DNA of 64,000 nucleotides from Phoronis australis (lineage: Eukaryota > Phoronida > Phoronidae), in contig NMRA01000644.1 of NCBI GenBank assembly GCA_002633005.1, positions 62,001 to 126,000 on the forward strand, in the 5' to 3' direction. Positions 13,601 to 24,800 of the stretch are shown piece after piece. A program made the translations under genes and the position numbers. The first letter of the stretch is position 1. Each line of letters starts with the position of its first letter. Under the pieces are notes generated by a model. The model was not told the DNA's origin, ran no database searches, and saw only the letters and a list, made by a program, of their open reading frames with translations.

Positions 13601-13811
13601 CCTCTTGAAAACAAGTCCAAATTTCGTTTATAAATTGATGTGTCAGCAAATGGTCGAGTGGGGTTTGTTATTTTAGACTTGTCAACACCGTGGAGCGAAT
13701 GGTCTGATTGTTCTGCGATTTGTGGTGGAGGCCATCAGACCAGGGCTCGGCTGGATGACTCTGGGGTCTCGCAGAAGGAAACTCAAGCTTGCAATGAAGA
13801 ACCTTGTCCAG
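7609..13811 (+). CDS. Secreted protein with SEA domain and thrombospondin type-1 repeat (7 exons, 3' end not found)
   Basis: Exons with GT-AG borders and matching phases: 7609-7653, 8686-8849, 9286-9596, 10481-10513, 12532-12706, 13001-13170 and 13677-13811. They join without a stop into 344 residues. Residues 1-15 (MCSLKFFVIILLLQE) form a signal peptide core. Residues 16-173 hold an unrecognised domain with CC near its start and a later C-x4-C (KCSDFSC). A short linker follows (174-184). Residues about 188-298 look like a SEA domain: the first half ends VEVKVTKL, followed by S-Q-GSVVADFWL, the usual G-S-V-V autocleavage site with its beta strand. Residues 300-344 are a TSP1 repeat (WSEWSDCSAICGGG ... 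RAR ... ETQACNEEPCPG) on a phase 1-1 exon. The last exon ends in phase 1 at a GTAATT donor, so at least one more exon is needed; none was found before the gap. The exon structure is seen directly. Domain names rest on family consensus. An extracellular matrix or mucus role is inference. Confidence 0.82.
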
Positions 13812-13828
13812 GTAATTCTTCAAATTAG
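13640..13828 (+). other. TSP1-repeat exon (exon 7 of the SEA-TSP1 gene)
   Basis: The exon proper is 13677-13811. It encodes the W-x2-W motif, a CSxxCGGG group, an Arg-rich strand and the terminal C-x4-C (CNEEPC) of a type-1 repeat. Both borders are phase 1, as is typical of shuffled TSP1 exons, so it could have been added to the gene as a unit. Confidence 0.8.
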
Positions 13829-13967
13829 TACATTTTGAAATTTAAGCAGCAGTGGTTAGTTTTAGGGGTAGATGATGATATCAAGTTGTGGAGCGACGGC
13901 CCAGCTCTCATAATCGTTGGCTTCCAGTGTGCTATGAGTACGATTGATCCCCTTTGACGATCTTTAA

Positions 13968-14207
13968 TTAGCAAGAGAGTGACATAAGTTTCCGCTCTAT
14001 TGGGGAAAGTGCAAACAGAATTTTGTTTTGTTCAGTGTGCTTGGGCTTACAGTGCACAATGATCTTGGTAGAACCGTCATCGCCGACATCAATATGCGCA
14101 GGCTGAACAAACGGCAGTTTAGGCCAAAAAACAATGTTGATTCTGGTCTGTACCCCGACGCTTGCTAAGACTGCGGGCAAAAAGCGGTAGAGCTCGTAGT
14201 CGTCCAT
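13968..14207 (-). CDS. Small unrecognised ORF (79 codons)
   Basis: An ATG at 14207 on - opens 79 codons ending in TAA. The composition looks protein-like (LASVGVQTRINIVFW, HIDVGDDGSTKIIVH) but no family is recognised. It lies 157 bases beyond the TSP1 exon on the opposite strand, with no promoter or splice signal I can point to. It could be a piece of an old transposon ORF. Confidence 0.2.
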   Translation of the reverse strand: MDDYELYRFLPAVLASVGVQTRINIVFWPKLPFVQPAHIDVGDDGSTKIIVHCKPKHTEQNKILFALSPIERKLMSLSC

Positions 14208-15080
14208 GGCAGTACTACAAATACTTATCGCCCATATTACTCAACCAAGTAATCGCAGGGCGGGGAGCAGTCGCCGATGCAGATGTCTGCAATGACAGGT
14301 GAGACCTGAGACAGCTCACTTCAAATCTATCAACGCCTTCCAGGAAAAGTTGGTTCGCCACAACGATACTCCTCCTAATGACAAGTAATCCTGTGCAGTG
14401 TACTAGTTATGCAGAAGGCAAGGCCTCTCACACCGCTTCATTGACTAGACCAAACTCACTCTAGTGACCAGGGTCAAGGAACACTCAAAACTAGAAAAAA
14501 AATCCACTGGTATGGGGAAATAGACGAAATCACATACTCAATAAGATATTGCCTAGATAATACCGCTCAAGCGAATTGATCTAGTGGTATATCCTGTATG
14601 CATGTAGAATAGACAACTCTGAAAGGAACGCTGGCACTGAGCTGCCCTATATACATGTAGGCTACATAGGATTCACCACTCACAAGAATGCAGTCAGTGG
14701 TCTCTAAAGCTTCAGATTTTGTCTTACTTAGAAGCTCGTAACACACGGCACCCTCTATGTTTTAGAGCAGCGTAATAAAAAAGAAGAATTGTGAAAGCGA
14801 ACCATGCCTTATTCCCACTTTATATCACCATGCCCAAAACAGAACCGTCTGGTAGAAAGTTTACTCCGTACGAAATTCGAATACAGCTACTCAACTCTTA
14901 TCATATACGAGTTAAAAACAGAAACCAAGCAGTACTATTTCTTTATGTTCTTCGTACAAAGACGTGCTAAACAACATGTATTTTCAAAACTGATATACAC
15001 TTTTTCAAGGTGAAAAAAATTTCAGGCGACAAATCTCTTTATAGTATTGCTACTCTTTAGTGTATAATCTAGACACTAGC
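14208..15080. other. Intergenic, terminal exon of the SEA-TSP1 gene not found here
   Basis: I looked here for a phase-1 continuation of the SEA-TSP1 gene and found no convincing acceptor plus stop. Ordinary AT-rich sequence with no repeat structure. Confidence 0.3.
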
Positions 15081-15081
15081 C

Positions 15082-16210
15082 GCCGATTTCATAAAGGTGG
15101 TTTAAAGTTAAACCTGTTTTAAACTGGACTTAGACAAGGTTTAAAGATAATCTGCATTTCATGAAGGTGGCTTAACTTTTAGACCAGTGGTCTAGTAAAA
15201 CCTGGTGTATTCCAATTTAGACCTGGTCTAAGTCAGTTTTCATTTCAACAACGAAGTCTACATTCTTTAGATCTGTATTAAGATCTTAAACCAGGTTTAA
15301 CTTTAGACTTGGTCAGACCTAGGTTTAACTGGTAAATATGAAAGACTTGCATGATATTGGTGCAACTGAATGAGGCCGCGGTGTGCATTTACGACGCAGT
15401 TTTAGAGCGAAAATGGACTATTTTCAATATTCAGTTTTACGACGACACAAGATCAAACGTAGCAGGGGCGGATTCACGACTTTTAAGGGGAGGGGGTCGG
15501 TCAAGGACTTTTTTAAAGGGGGGACCAAGTCAACAATTTGAAAATTACAGATATGATCTCACTAAAATCAAGCAAAAAGGGAGTCCGGACCCCTTGACCC
15601 CCTTCGATCCGCCTATGTGTAGACCAGTTCGTGCTGGATAGTGTCCTGCGGATTCTTCAGAATACGACTGGTCGAGCAGGGCGTCATCGTCATAAGTGCT
15701 ACGGGTTTGACTGAAGACAGCATTTTCTGATTCATCTGAATTCCACCTCCATTGGTCTCCGACTAAGTGTTGCCGGGAAGACGTCTTGTCTCACCCTCCC
15801 CCCGGGCCGCGAAAAATAAACACTAAAATGGCACCGAAATAAATTTGGACATTCATGATATCACGGCTAATCGTGAGCATGTACTTTAATGTGTGTATAC
15901 GTGTGTTGGTCACACACATTACATTTTTCCTCATGAGAAAAGCTTTTACGCCTTTTTCGCAAATGTCTGCACTGATTCAACTAGTGTGTGCCATTGTTTA
16001 CCCACGTGATCAAGGTTTCATTGAAGCCCTTCAATAGTTTCCTTGTTGGGTTAATCCAGATCGACACAGCAGGGTGGCTTAGATACTTTAACCTGGTTTT
16101 ACTAAACCGGCTCCCTGGTCTAACAAAACCAGGCTTTCAGACTCTTAAACAACGTTGGTGAAATGCAAATTGGGTCTAAAATTAGACCTCGTGTAGGAAG
16201 ACCAGGTTTA
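15082..16210. mobile_element. TIR element, copy 1 (right end lost in the gap)
   Basis: Starts GCCGATTTCATAAAGGTGG, identical to copy 2, and runs colinear with it. Subterminal segments are full of GGTTTAA / TTAAACC / TAGACC words. The sequence stops at the Ns about 50 bases before the expected right TIR. It carries a nested ~150-bp insertion-like segment (15462-15615) of the GGGGCGGATYCA...GATCCGCCT type. No coding capacity, so it is non-autonomous. Confidence 0.7.
15462..15615. mobile_element. Short hAT-like MITE nested in copy 1
   Basis: Ends of the type CAGGGGCGGATYCA ... (T)GATCCGCCTATG enclose G-rich and C-rich arms. The same kind of sequence recurs inside copy 2 (about 17294-17432) and near 47468. 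Shared insertion in both copies means it entered before the element was duplicated. Confidence 0.45.
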
Positions 16211-16909
16211 NNNNNNNNNNNNNNNNNNNNNNNNNNNNNNNNNNNNNNNNNNNNNNNNNNNNNNNNNNNNNNNNNNNNNNNNNNNNNNNNNNNNNNNNNN
16301 NNNNNNNNNNNNNNNNNNNNNNNNNNNNNNNNNNNNNNNNNNNNNNNNNNNNNNNNNNNNNNNNNNNNNNNNNNNNNNNNNNNNNNNNNNNNNNNNNNNN
16401 NNNNNNNNNNNNNNNNNNNNNNNNNNNNNNNNNNNNNNNNNNNNNNNNNNNNNNNNNNNNNNNNNNNNNNNNNNNNNNNNNNNNNNNNNNNNNNNNNNNN
16501 NNNNNNNNNNNNNNNNNNNNNNNNNNNNNNNNNNNNNNNNNNNNNNNNNNNNNNNNNNNNNNNNNNNNNNNNNNNNNNNNNNNNNNNNNNNNNNNNNNNN
16601 NNNNNNNNNNNNNNNNNNNNNNNNNNNNNNNNNNNNNNNNNNNNNNNNNNNNNNNNNNNNNNNNNNNNNNNNNNNNNNNNNNNNNNNNNNNNNNNNNNNN
16701 NNNNNNNNNNNNNNNNNNNNNNNNNNNNNNNNNNNNNNNNNNNNNNNNNNNNNNNNNNNNNNNNNNNNNNNNNNNNNNNNNNNNNNNNNNNNNNNNNNNN
16801 NNNNNNNNNNNNNNNNNNNNNNNNNNNNNNNNNNNNNNNNNNNNNNNNNNNNNNNNNNNNNNNNNNNNNNNNNNNNNNNNNNNNNNNNNNNNNNNNNNNN
16901 NNNNNNNNN
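16211..16909. other. Assembly gap (699 N)
   Basis: A run of N between the truncated copy 1 and the complete copy 2 of the same element. A tandem duplication probably broke the assembly. The ORFs drawn across it on both strands are meaningless. Confidence 0.98.
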
Positions 16910-16910
16910 C

Positions 16911-18061
16911 AGCCGATTTCATAAAGGTGGTTTAAAGTTAAACCAAGTTTAAACTGGACTTAGACCAGGTTTAATGATAATCTGCATTTCATAAAGGTGG
17001 TTTAACTTTTAGACCAGTGGTCTTGTAAAACCTGGTTTAACTCCAGTTTAGACCTGGTCTAAGTCAGTTTTCATTTCGCCAACGAAGTCTATATTCTTTA
17101 GACCTGTATTAAGATCTTAAACCATGTTTAACTTTAGACTTAGTCAGACCCAGGTTTAACTGTTAAATATGTCAGACTTGCATGGTATAGGTACAACTGA
17201 ACGATGCCGCGGTGTGCAATTGTGACGCAGTTTTAGAGCGAAAATGGATTATTTTCATTATTCAGGTTTAATACGACACGAGATCAAACGCAGCAGGGGC
17301 GGATCCAGGATTTTTTAAAGGAGAGGGGACGGTCAAGGACCAAGTCAACAATTTGAAAATTAAAGATTTGATATCATTAAAATCAAGGGAAAGGGGGGGC
17401 TTCGGACCCCTTGACCCTCCTGGATCCACCTATGCGTAGACCAGTACGTGCTGGAGTGTGTCCTGCGGATTCCTCAGAATACGACTGGTCAAGCAGGTCT
17501 CATCGTCGCAAGCCCTACGGAATGACTTAAGACAGCATCCTCTGATTCTTCTGACTGAGTTCCACCTCCACTGGTCTCCGATTCAATGTTGCCGGGAAGG
17601 GGTCTTGCCAACCCTTTGGTCGCGAAAAATAAAAACTAAAATGACACGGAAAATAAATTTGGGCATTTATCATGTTACATCTAACCGTGAGCATGTTCTT
17701 TAATGTGTGTGTGTTGGGCACACAAATTACATTTTTCCTCATGAGAAAAGCTTTTAGACCTTTGTCGTAAATGTTTGCACTGATTCTACTGGTGTATGCC
17801 ATTCTACCCACGTGATCAAGGTTTCATTGAAGCACTTCAATAGTTTCTTTGTTGGGTTTACCCAGCTCGACACAGTGGGGTGCCTTTGATACTTTCAACC
17901 TGGTTCTCCTGACCCAGCTCCCTGGTCTAGCAAAACCAGGCTTTCAGACTCTTAAACCATGTTGGTGAAATGCAAGTTAGGTCTAAAATTAGACCAGGTT
18001 TAGGAAGACCAGGTTTAACTCTTAAACCTGGTTTTGTTAAACCACCTTTATGAAATCGGCT
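16911..18061. mobile_element. TIR element, copy 2 (complete, ~1.15 kb)
   Basis: The left TIR at 16912-16935 begins GCCGATTTCATAAAGGTGG and is repeated inverted at 18037-18060 (24 bases, perfect). Inner subterminal DNA is rich in GGTTTAA, AGACCAGG and their complements on both sides. A nested GGGGCGGATCCAGG...CTGGATCCACC segment lies at about 17294-17432. The element encodes nothing. The superfamily was not determined because the target duplication is obscured by CAG/CTG at the tips. Confidence 0.8.
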
Positions 18062-20080
18062 GCAAGTGTTTTCATAACGCGGAATGGTCAACAAGCAGCA
18101 CGCATTTGCGCTCATCTGTTATTGCTCTTGAACATCTCTTCATCACGCTGTATATTGCGCAGATAATTATTGTTTATTTCTTTGATTGAAGAATCTGGGG
18201 AAAAGAAACTGGCTGATAGGTGACGCAATATTTCATTGCGTAGAAAGTCTACGCAAAAGATCACACCATAACTTTAGCAGCAGAAAACCAATTTTTGCAA
18301 CGCTGGTAATTAATTTAGATTAATCTAGGAAGATTTTATTCGGTCAGTTTTTACCCACAACGGCGCAAATTTGTATATTAGATTTATTAAACAGCTTCGC
18401 ACCGAGCCCTTCGGCGTAAGAACACAATACTTGGGTTTCGCGTATACTCCAAGGGGTAAAACTTTGAAAATAATATTTTCGGCGTAACTTGGTACATGTA
18501 ATCCTAAAGAAAGTAGTCTGTGTTTTCATGTAGAACGTAAAAATGATTAACCCAGTGATTCAAAAAGAACACTCTCGCAAACGAAAATACACACAATTTT
18601 CAGTTCTCTTAAACAGGTTAAAAACAACTTCTATAAGTTTATTGCACGCTAGTGATCACCAGGGCAAGTCAAAACTCTTAAGGGGGCGCAATTTCAAACC
18701 TTTGGCATGAATCAGTGTTATAAAAACGGATTTAGACCGACGTTCAATCATCAGCAATGTAGACACAACAGTTACAGACACTGACTGCGTTTGTTAACGT
18801 CTTGTGGCAATGATAAAAATAATTGTTTCTACCATGATTGATAACAAGTTTTACTCTGATGAGCTATGATGCAATATGCATGCCTAATATGCAGATCGGC
18901 AGTTGCAAAAACTATTTACTGGGTTTAATGAATCAGTTTGTTATGAACCACTGCAAAAGTATGATTACTAATTGTACATTAGAAGCACATCTCATTAGAA
19001 TAAAAACATACACATGGGAGTACCTCTATCACAGGCATAAATGATGATACATAGTTGTTAAGCAATAGAGGATAATGAGTCTTACATAATATCACACTTA
19101 GCCATCTACACCAGGCATATACAAAGGATACAATATTTCAAAAGAAGCCATAACTACTCATTTTTCTTAGTATTACTAAATCACAAACACCTAGATTTAT
19201 AATAAGTTACATACTACGATGCTATAAAACCTGCTCTCCCACAATGGAAGGCCTAAGTGGAAACATTTAGCGACATATATTTTCTACGCACGATTAAAAC
19301 CAAGCAAAACATGTTAACTCTCCATGACCAAAAATGAATATCTCAAAACCAGAATTTTTTCTTAAGCTAGAATTAAAACAATCCAATACATTGAGTTTGT
19401 TTTCACACAGAAGACCAAAAAACAAATCAAGACCAAAATTCACCACGTCAAGAATGAAAATTTATCACATCAGCACCTATAATTTATCACGTGAGGACCA
19501 AAAATTCTTCACTTCAGGATCAAAATAAAATACGACCGAACTGAAAATTTAATATTTCAGGTTCAAAAACCTACCATGTCAGTAACTTTTCAAGCCAGGA
19601 CACCACGTCACCATCCCCAAGCATTGATCCTTCAAAGTGATAATGTCCTTACTACTCGTATAAACAAGGGCTAAGTGTTCAACCTCTTGTCGACGACAGA
19701 CATATTATCTTGGAAATGTGGTTAAATTCCTTTCGTCTAATCCACGTTTTACAATAGATGCCAATGTATAGGTACACAGCGGATTGTCATCATTGCATAA
19801 TAGGTGGTCACGTAGTCTCCGAGCATCAAAACAATTCTGTCCTGGTGTGATAAGTTTTCTGACGCAATAAATCCTGGTTGCCAATTGTTTTGATTCTATA
19901 GAGATTTCAATTCCTGAATAGAAAATGTGTGTTCTGGATTTTCCAATCAGCTAACTAGTGCCCAGCACAGTGTTTTTAATATCCCGCGGCAGCTCCACTG
20001 CAACGAATCACTTTTGGCACGACCTTCCGTAAATGGCGTTCGTATTTTGCACATTTCTTCGGGGTAACAGTTTTCAAGAG
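18062..20080. other. Intergenic, no gene seen
   Basis: AT-rich DNA. From about 19330 to 19600 there is a loose repetition of AAAATTCACCACGTCA / AAAATTTATCACATCA / TTTATCACGTGAGGACCAAAAATTC words (period about 27-30), a degenerate minisatellite. Nothing coding. Confidence 0.35.
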
Positions 20081-20090
20081 CTATATATTC

Positions 20091-20555
20091 ATTGGACAAG
20101 TTTCTGTTTGGTATTCGGTTTTATTTTCTTTCTCAGGTAGTCTTTCAGCTCATGCTCTGAAAGTTTTGAAAACGTAACTCCTTCTTTACGTAGATGCTTT
20201 TTTCTGCCCGTGGGCACCGACTCGCTAAATTCATCAACCAAACATTTATTTTTGAAAATTCCCTCAAAAGTGGACTTTTTTAAAACACCGTGTTGACCAT
20301 ATTCGTCAGTGTAGAAAAGCGAACAAATTTGTACACACTGCTCGAAGCACTTTTGTGGACATACGAAAACGCCAACGTCTCTTTCTTACAACGCTGCGTG
20401 TGTTTGACATTTCTGATGAAGCGCTCTCTTGCTGGAAATTTTTTTAAGACTGAGCACCGTTTCAAAAAATTGTATTTCTTCTTACAGCTGAGCACAGAAG
20501 AATTATTCTGCGATTTTAGGACTGAAACGGAACCGAATCTCGAGTGGTGACTCAT
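20091..20555 (-). pseudogene. Unidentified ORF of ~150 codons with one frameshift
   Basis: An ATG at 20555 on - opens 91 codons that end in TAA beside a run of A (20275-20285 region). In the next frame coding-like sequence continues for about 60 codons (STFEGIFKNKCLVDEF ... KLSEHELKDYLRKKIKP) to a TGA near 20091. The two halves are Lys/Ser-rich and similar in style, so one ORF broken at a homopolymer is plausible. No family recognised. An equally long ORF on + is its shadow. Confidence 0.25.
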
Positions 20556-20559
20556 TAGA

Positions 20560-21655
20560 ATGTGGAAAACTCGGGAGGGTCGGGGGATGGCGATACAAGC
20601 ATGATTTTTTTTTTATTTTCGAGCCAAACATGTAGTTGCCACTTGTCATTCAGCGTCACTTACTACCTAAGGTGGCCAGATCATGCGTTTTCAATATCAC
20701 CAGACGCTTTGCTTCTCAAAAGTCCACCTTGATGTATTTTCTATCATTTTTTCGGGATCGCAATCGCTTTACCAAAGATTCACGCACATATGCCGCGTAG
20801 AGACAAATACCTTTTCACCACGTATTCACATCTTCCCGTTCGCAATTGTTTTATTTTACATAATTTATCAATATGTTGTTGACAGAAAATATTTATTTTT
20901 GGAACAACGTGAACGACCAACTGATAGGGGCCTACGTGAACATGTAACTAGTCCAGATTTTAACGTCACCAATACCTGAAAACGGAATGCGCAAAGCTAC
21001 AATTGGCTGTTGCCTCAACAGTGTGTCATTCCGTGTTTGATGTCACCGTCTAAGTTCGTGGAAATCGTAACCATGGTATGATTTCGAAGTTAGAGCCATC
21101 GAAGTCAGTGGGTTTAGGGCATACTAGACCATGAATTTCGCGTCTGTACTGCAAGGGTCAATATGAAAATAAAACTCCCGGAGTGAGAGCTCTTCGCGGT
21201 GTAACAACTCACTCACTATCCCAACATCATGGGTGCGTGATAGGAGACCCCTGAATAACTTAAAAAACGCAAAAAGATGCAGTTTGGCGTAACACAAACA
21301 AAATCGATTGTGGGCGAAGACTGTCAAAAATAGCTGCGTTTACAAAATGACTACAGCGTTGTATTGACCGGTAAGCAGCCAATCTAATGCAACTTATTAA
21401 CGTCACGAGTCAAATTAAATATCAAATGTAAAGAAAACTTTCACGTTTTTTATCCAAAACTTCTTGCATTCGTCCATAATCCAATGTTTACTATTACGGC
21501 TTGCCCTGAAGTGGTGTTACACAACCGACGTGAACTCATGTAACCGAGACAGTAAAACCAGGTTACTTTATTTGACCCTGTGCTACCGACGAATATGCAT
21601 CGACACGCAAAGTGGCATCAGCCTGACAACATATTACGCAGCTGCTACTCTAGCC
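20560..21655. other. Intergenic, no gene seen
   Basis: No exon-like sequence, repeat or TIR recognised in this AT-rich interval. Confidence 0.3.
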
Positions 21656-21663
21656 TAAAAATA

Positions 21664-21835
21664 GGAGCCGACCAGCCGGTCGGCTGATGGTCGGTCGGCT
21701 GAAGGGTCGGCTGGGGAGTCGCCTTATGAGTCGGCACTGCGCGCTGCTGCTGGTCGAATAATTTTAGCCTACCGGTCAGCTAATTTGCCGACCGGTCGAC
21801 GGCCGGTCGTAGACCTATTTCCGACCGGTCGGACA
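21664..21835. repeat. Cluster of GACCGGTCGG / GGTCGGCTG words
   Basis: About 170 bases are packed with the palindromic word CCGGTCGG or GACCGGTC and with GTCGGCTG. The cluster is GC-rich against an AT-rich surround. It starts GGAGCCGACCAGCCGGTCGG and ends TTTCCGACCGGTCGGAC, so the ends share CCGACC...GGTCGG words in both orientations. It could be a short foldback MITE; no clean TIR was established. Confidence 0.45.
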
Positions 21836-21842
21836 AAAAATT

Positions 21843-24800
21843 CGTGATGTGTGCTGTATTTTATCTTTTTATTACTCTGCGTGTGCAAGCGCAGAGTTTT
21901 ACTGTTCTACGTATTTTATCTTCGTATTCTTATTCTTCTTCTTCTTCTTCTCTTTCTTTTCATGTTGTTATTGTTGATGCCGTGCATCATTTTTTGTCAT
22001 TGGTTATTGTATTTCATTTACTTGTTACGTTGTTTATTTTCTTTATACGTAACAGTGCATCTTTCGCCGCTGTGATTGGGTTTTGTTCAGTAAGCCAGTT
22101 CTTTGCAGCGGTTCAATAGCAATTTGCATAGTCTAGTAGTAGCTTGACCGGCCGGCTATTATTACGTATTAGCCTCTGTTTGTTACGCGGGTTTTGGTTG
22201 ACTAACGTTTCTCGTGTATAGCGGCGTTGGTTGACAGGATCTGTAAGGCGAATCATGTGTTTTCATCGGATGCTGAAATTTTTATATTGAGCAGACTGTT
22301 AGCCAAACTGTTGTAAGTACTGAGTATTATGGCATAGTATGTTTGTACTCGTGTGCATTTAGCTATAAGTTTAGAGCGTGCATAGTTGTTTAAAGTACTG
22401 TATAGTATATTCAGCTGCTTGTTAATTGATTTACGCTTACTAGCCGAGTACTTAGACTGTGTTTTTTCTTCATTACAGATAACCGCTTTATTGGACACTT
22501 CTTATCGGTAGCAACCAAATAATAAAGTGTGTTATGCAGACGGCTTTGTTTTGTTATCCCTGTAGCCAGACGCGGCTACAGTTATTACTCTTACATTCAT
22601 TCATTTAGAACAATAATATTCATTGTTATTGATCAGATAGTTAAGAAATTTATATTGATATTTTTCGACCCTAAATGCACTAGGATGACCTGAAAGGGGT
22701 CAGTTAGTGCATTTTTTCAAAATGCTTATTCTTCTACAGTTTTTTAGATAGACTCTTCGGACCAAGGGTACCAAGTTTCCGGGTCAAAGGTCATTAAGTG
22801 CAAAAGTGATTTTTGAGCCAAACATTTCATAACCATGCATGCGATAACAATTGATAAAGGAAGTTCACTCAAAACTTTTGGAGTCACTAGGTGCAACTTA
22901 GGGATCATTAAGTGCAGTTTTCTGTTAATTTTAAGACTTCAATCAGCTTGTACTTAAATGATAATTTAGGCAGAGCGATCATATTAATGGTGGTTCAAAC
23001 AATTGCCCCCGAACTTTGACAACAATCAGGCACTAGGGAATTGCACCCGAAAATAGCTTGGAATTTAAATTAGATCAAGGGAACCGAGTTTCCGGGTCAA
23101 AGGTCATTAAGTGCAAAAGTGATTTTTGAGCCAGAAATTTCATAACCATGCATGCGATAACAATTGATAAAGGAAGTTCACTCAAAACTTTTAGGGTCAC
23201 TAGGTGCAACTTAGGTGTCATTAAGTTCAGTTTTCTGTTAATTTTAAGACTTCAATCAGCTTGTACTTAAATGATAATTTAGGCAGAGCGGTCATATTCA
23301 TGGTGCTTCAAACAATTGCCATTCAAAGTCTATTGTTCACTTGGATTTGACTTAAAATGCACCGCAGTGACCCGAAACGGGTCAAGGAGTGCATTCCATC
23401 AATTTCTTCTTCTCGGACAGGCTTTTAAATAGACTACCCGTATTTGATAACAAGCGCGTTCTAGATAAGTGCATCCGAAATTTACGTGGAATTTAAATAG
23501 GATCAAGGGATCCGAGTTTCCGGGTCAAAAGTCATTAAGTGCAAAAGTGATTTTCGAGCTAGACCTTAAATAATCACGTATATAGTTTTCATTCGTAAAA
23601 AGTATTCGCTCACAAACTTTGGGGTCATTAGGTGCAACTGTGTGGTCATTAGGTGAATTTTCCGTTGATATTCTTACTCTTCACTCTTGCTCTTTCTTAG
23701 TTACCAGGGACATCTCTCTCTTTCACACAAAGGATGCAACTTCTATGCAATGTAATACCCCTATACTTCACTATGCGCATGCATACACCACACATGGAGT
23801 TGTAAGTGTGCATACGCAATTGCGTTCTAGATATTATTATTCTTATTCTTATTCTTCTTCCTTCCTTTTCAGATTGTTAGTACTTTTACTTCCATTCGCT
23901 ACCAACATTCATATTCACTGTGGTTCATAGGTTCACCATTGTTTTTTTTTCTGGTTATAATGTTTTGACCTACAATGCTCCCGATTGACCCCAAAGGGGT
24001 GAATTTTTACAAAATGCATCTTCGACAGGTTTTTCGATAGACTTTCGATTTTTGATAACGAGAAGGCACTAGAGATCTGCATCCGAAATTTACTTGGAAT
24101 TCCAATCGGATGATAGGAACTGTGCTTCCTGGTCAAAGGTCATTAAGTGCAAAAGTGATTTTTAGCTAGACCTTTCAAAATCACGCATATGATCAACATT
24201 CACAAAGGAAGTTCAGTCAAACATTGGTGTCACTAAGTGCATTTTTTGGGGTCATTAAGAGCAGTTTTCTGTTAAATTTAAGAATTTTTCAATGATCTTG
24301 AACTTAAATGATGCAGTTGGTAGAGTGTTCATATTCATGGTGGTTCAACCAACTGCCCCTCAAATCATTTTGATCACATGGATTTGACTAAAAGTGCACC
24401 GGAATAACCCGAAACGGGTAAAGGAGTGCATTCCGTCACATTGCTTTTTCTTCTACGGTTTTTTAGAAAAACTCTTCCAATTTTGTTAACAAGCAGATAC
24501 CAGCCAAGTGCTTCCGAAATTTAATTGGATTTCCAATCTGAACAAAGGAACCAAGTTTCAGGGTCAAAGGTCATTAAGTGCAAAAGTGATTTTTGAGCTA
24601 GACCTTTCATAAACATGCATATGGTTACCATTAATAAAGGAAGTTCAGTTCCAACTTTGGGTTCACTTGGTGCAATTTTGGGGTCATTAAGTGCAGTTTT
24701 CTGTTACATTTTCAATCAGTATGTACTTAAATGATGCATTAGGGAGAGCATTTATATTCATGGTGGTTCAACCAATTGCCGATCAAATTCTATTGATCAC

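Noticed and set aside
16163-16924. Long ORFs on both strands across 16163-16924
   Set aside because: They consist almost entirely of the N gap.
20270-20290. A AAA AAG slippery heptamer for programmed frameshifting in the - strand ORF
   Set aside because: The zero-frame stop precedes the usable slippery codons and no downstream structure was seen. A homopolymer indel is simpler.
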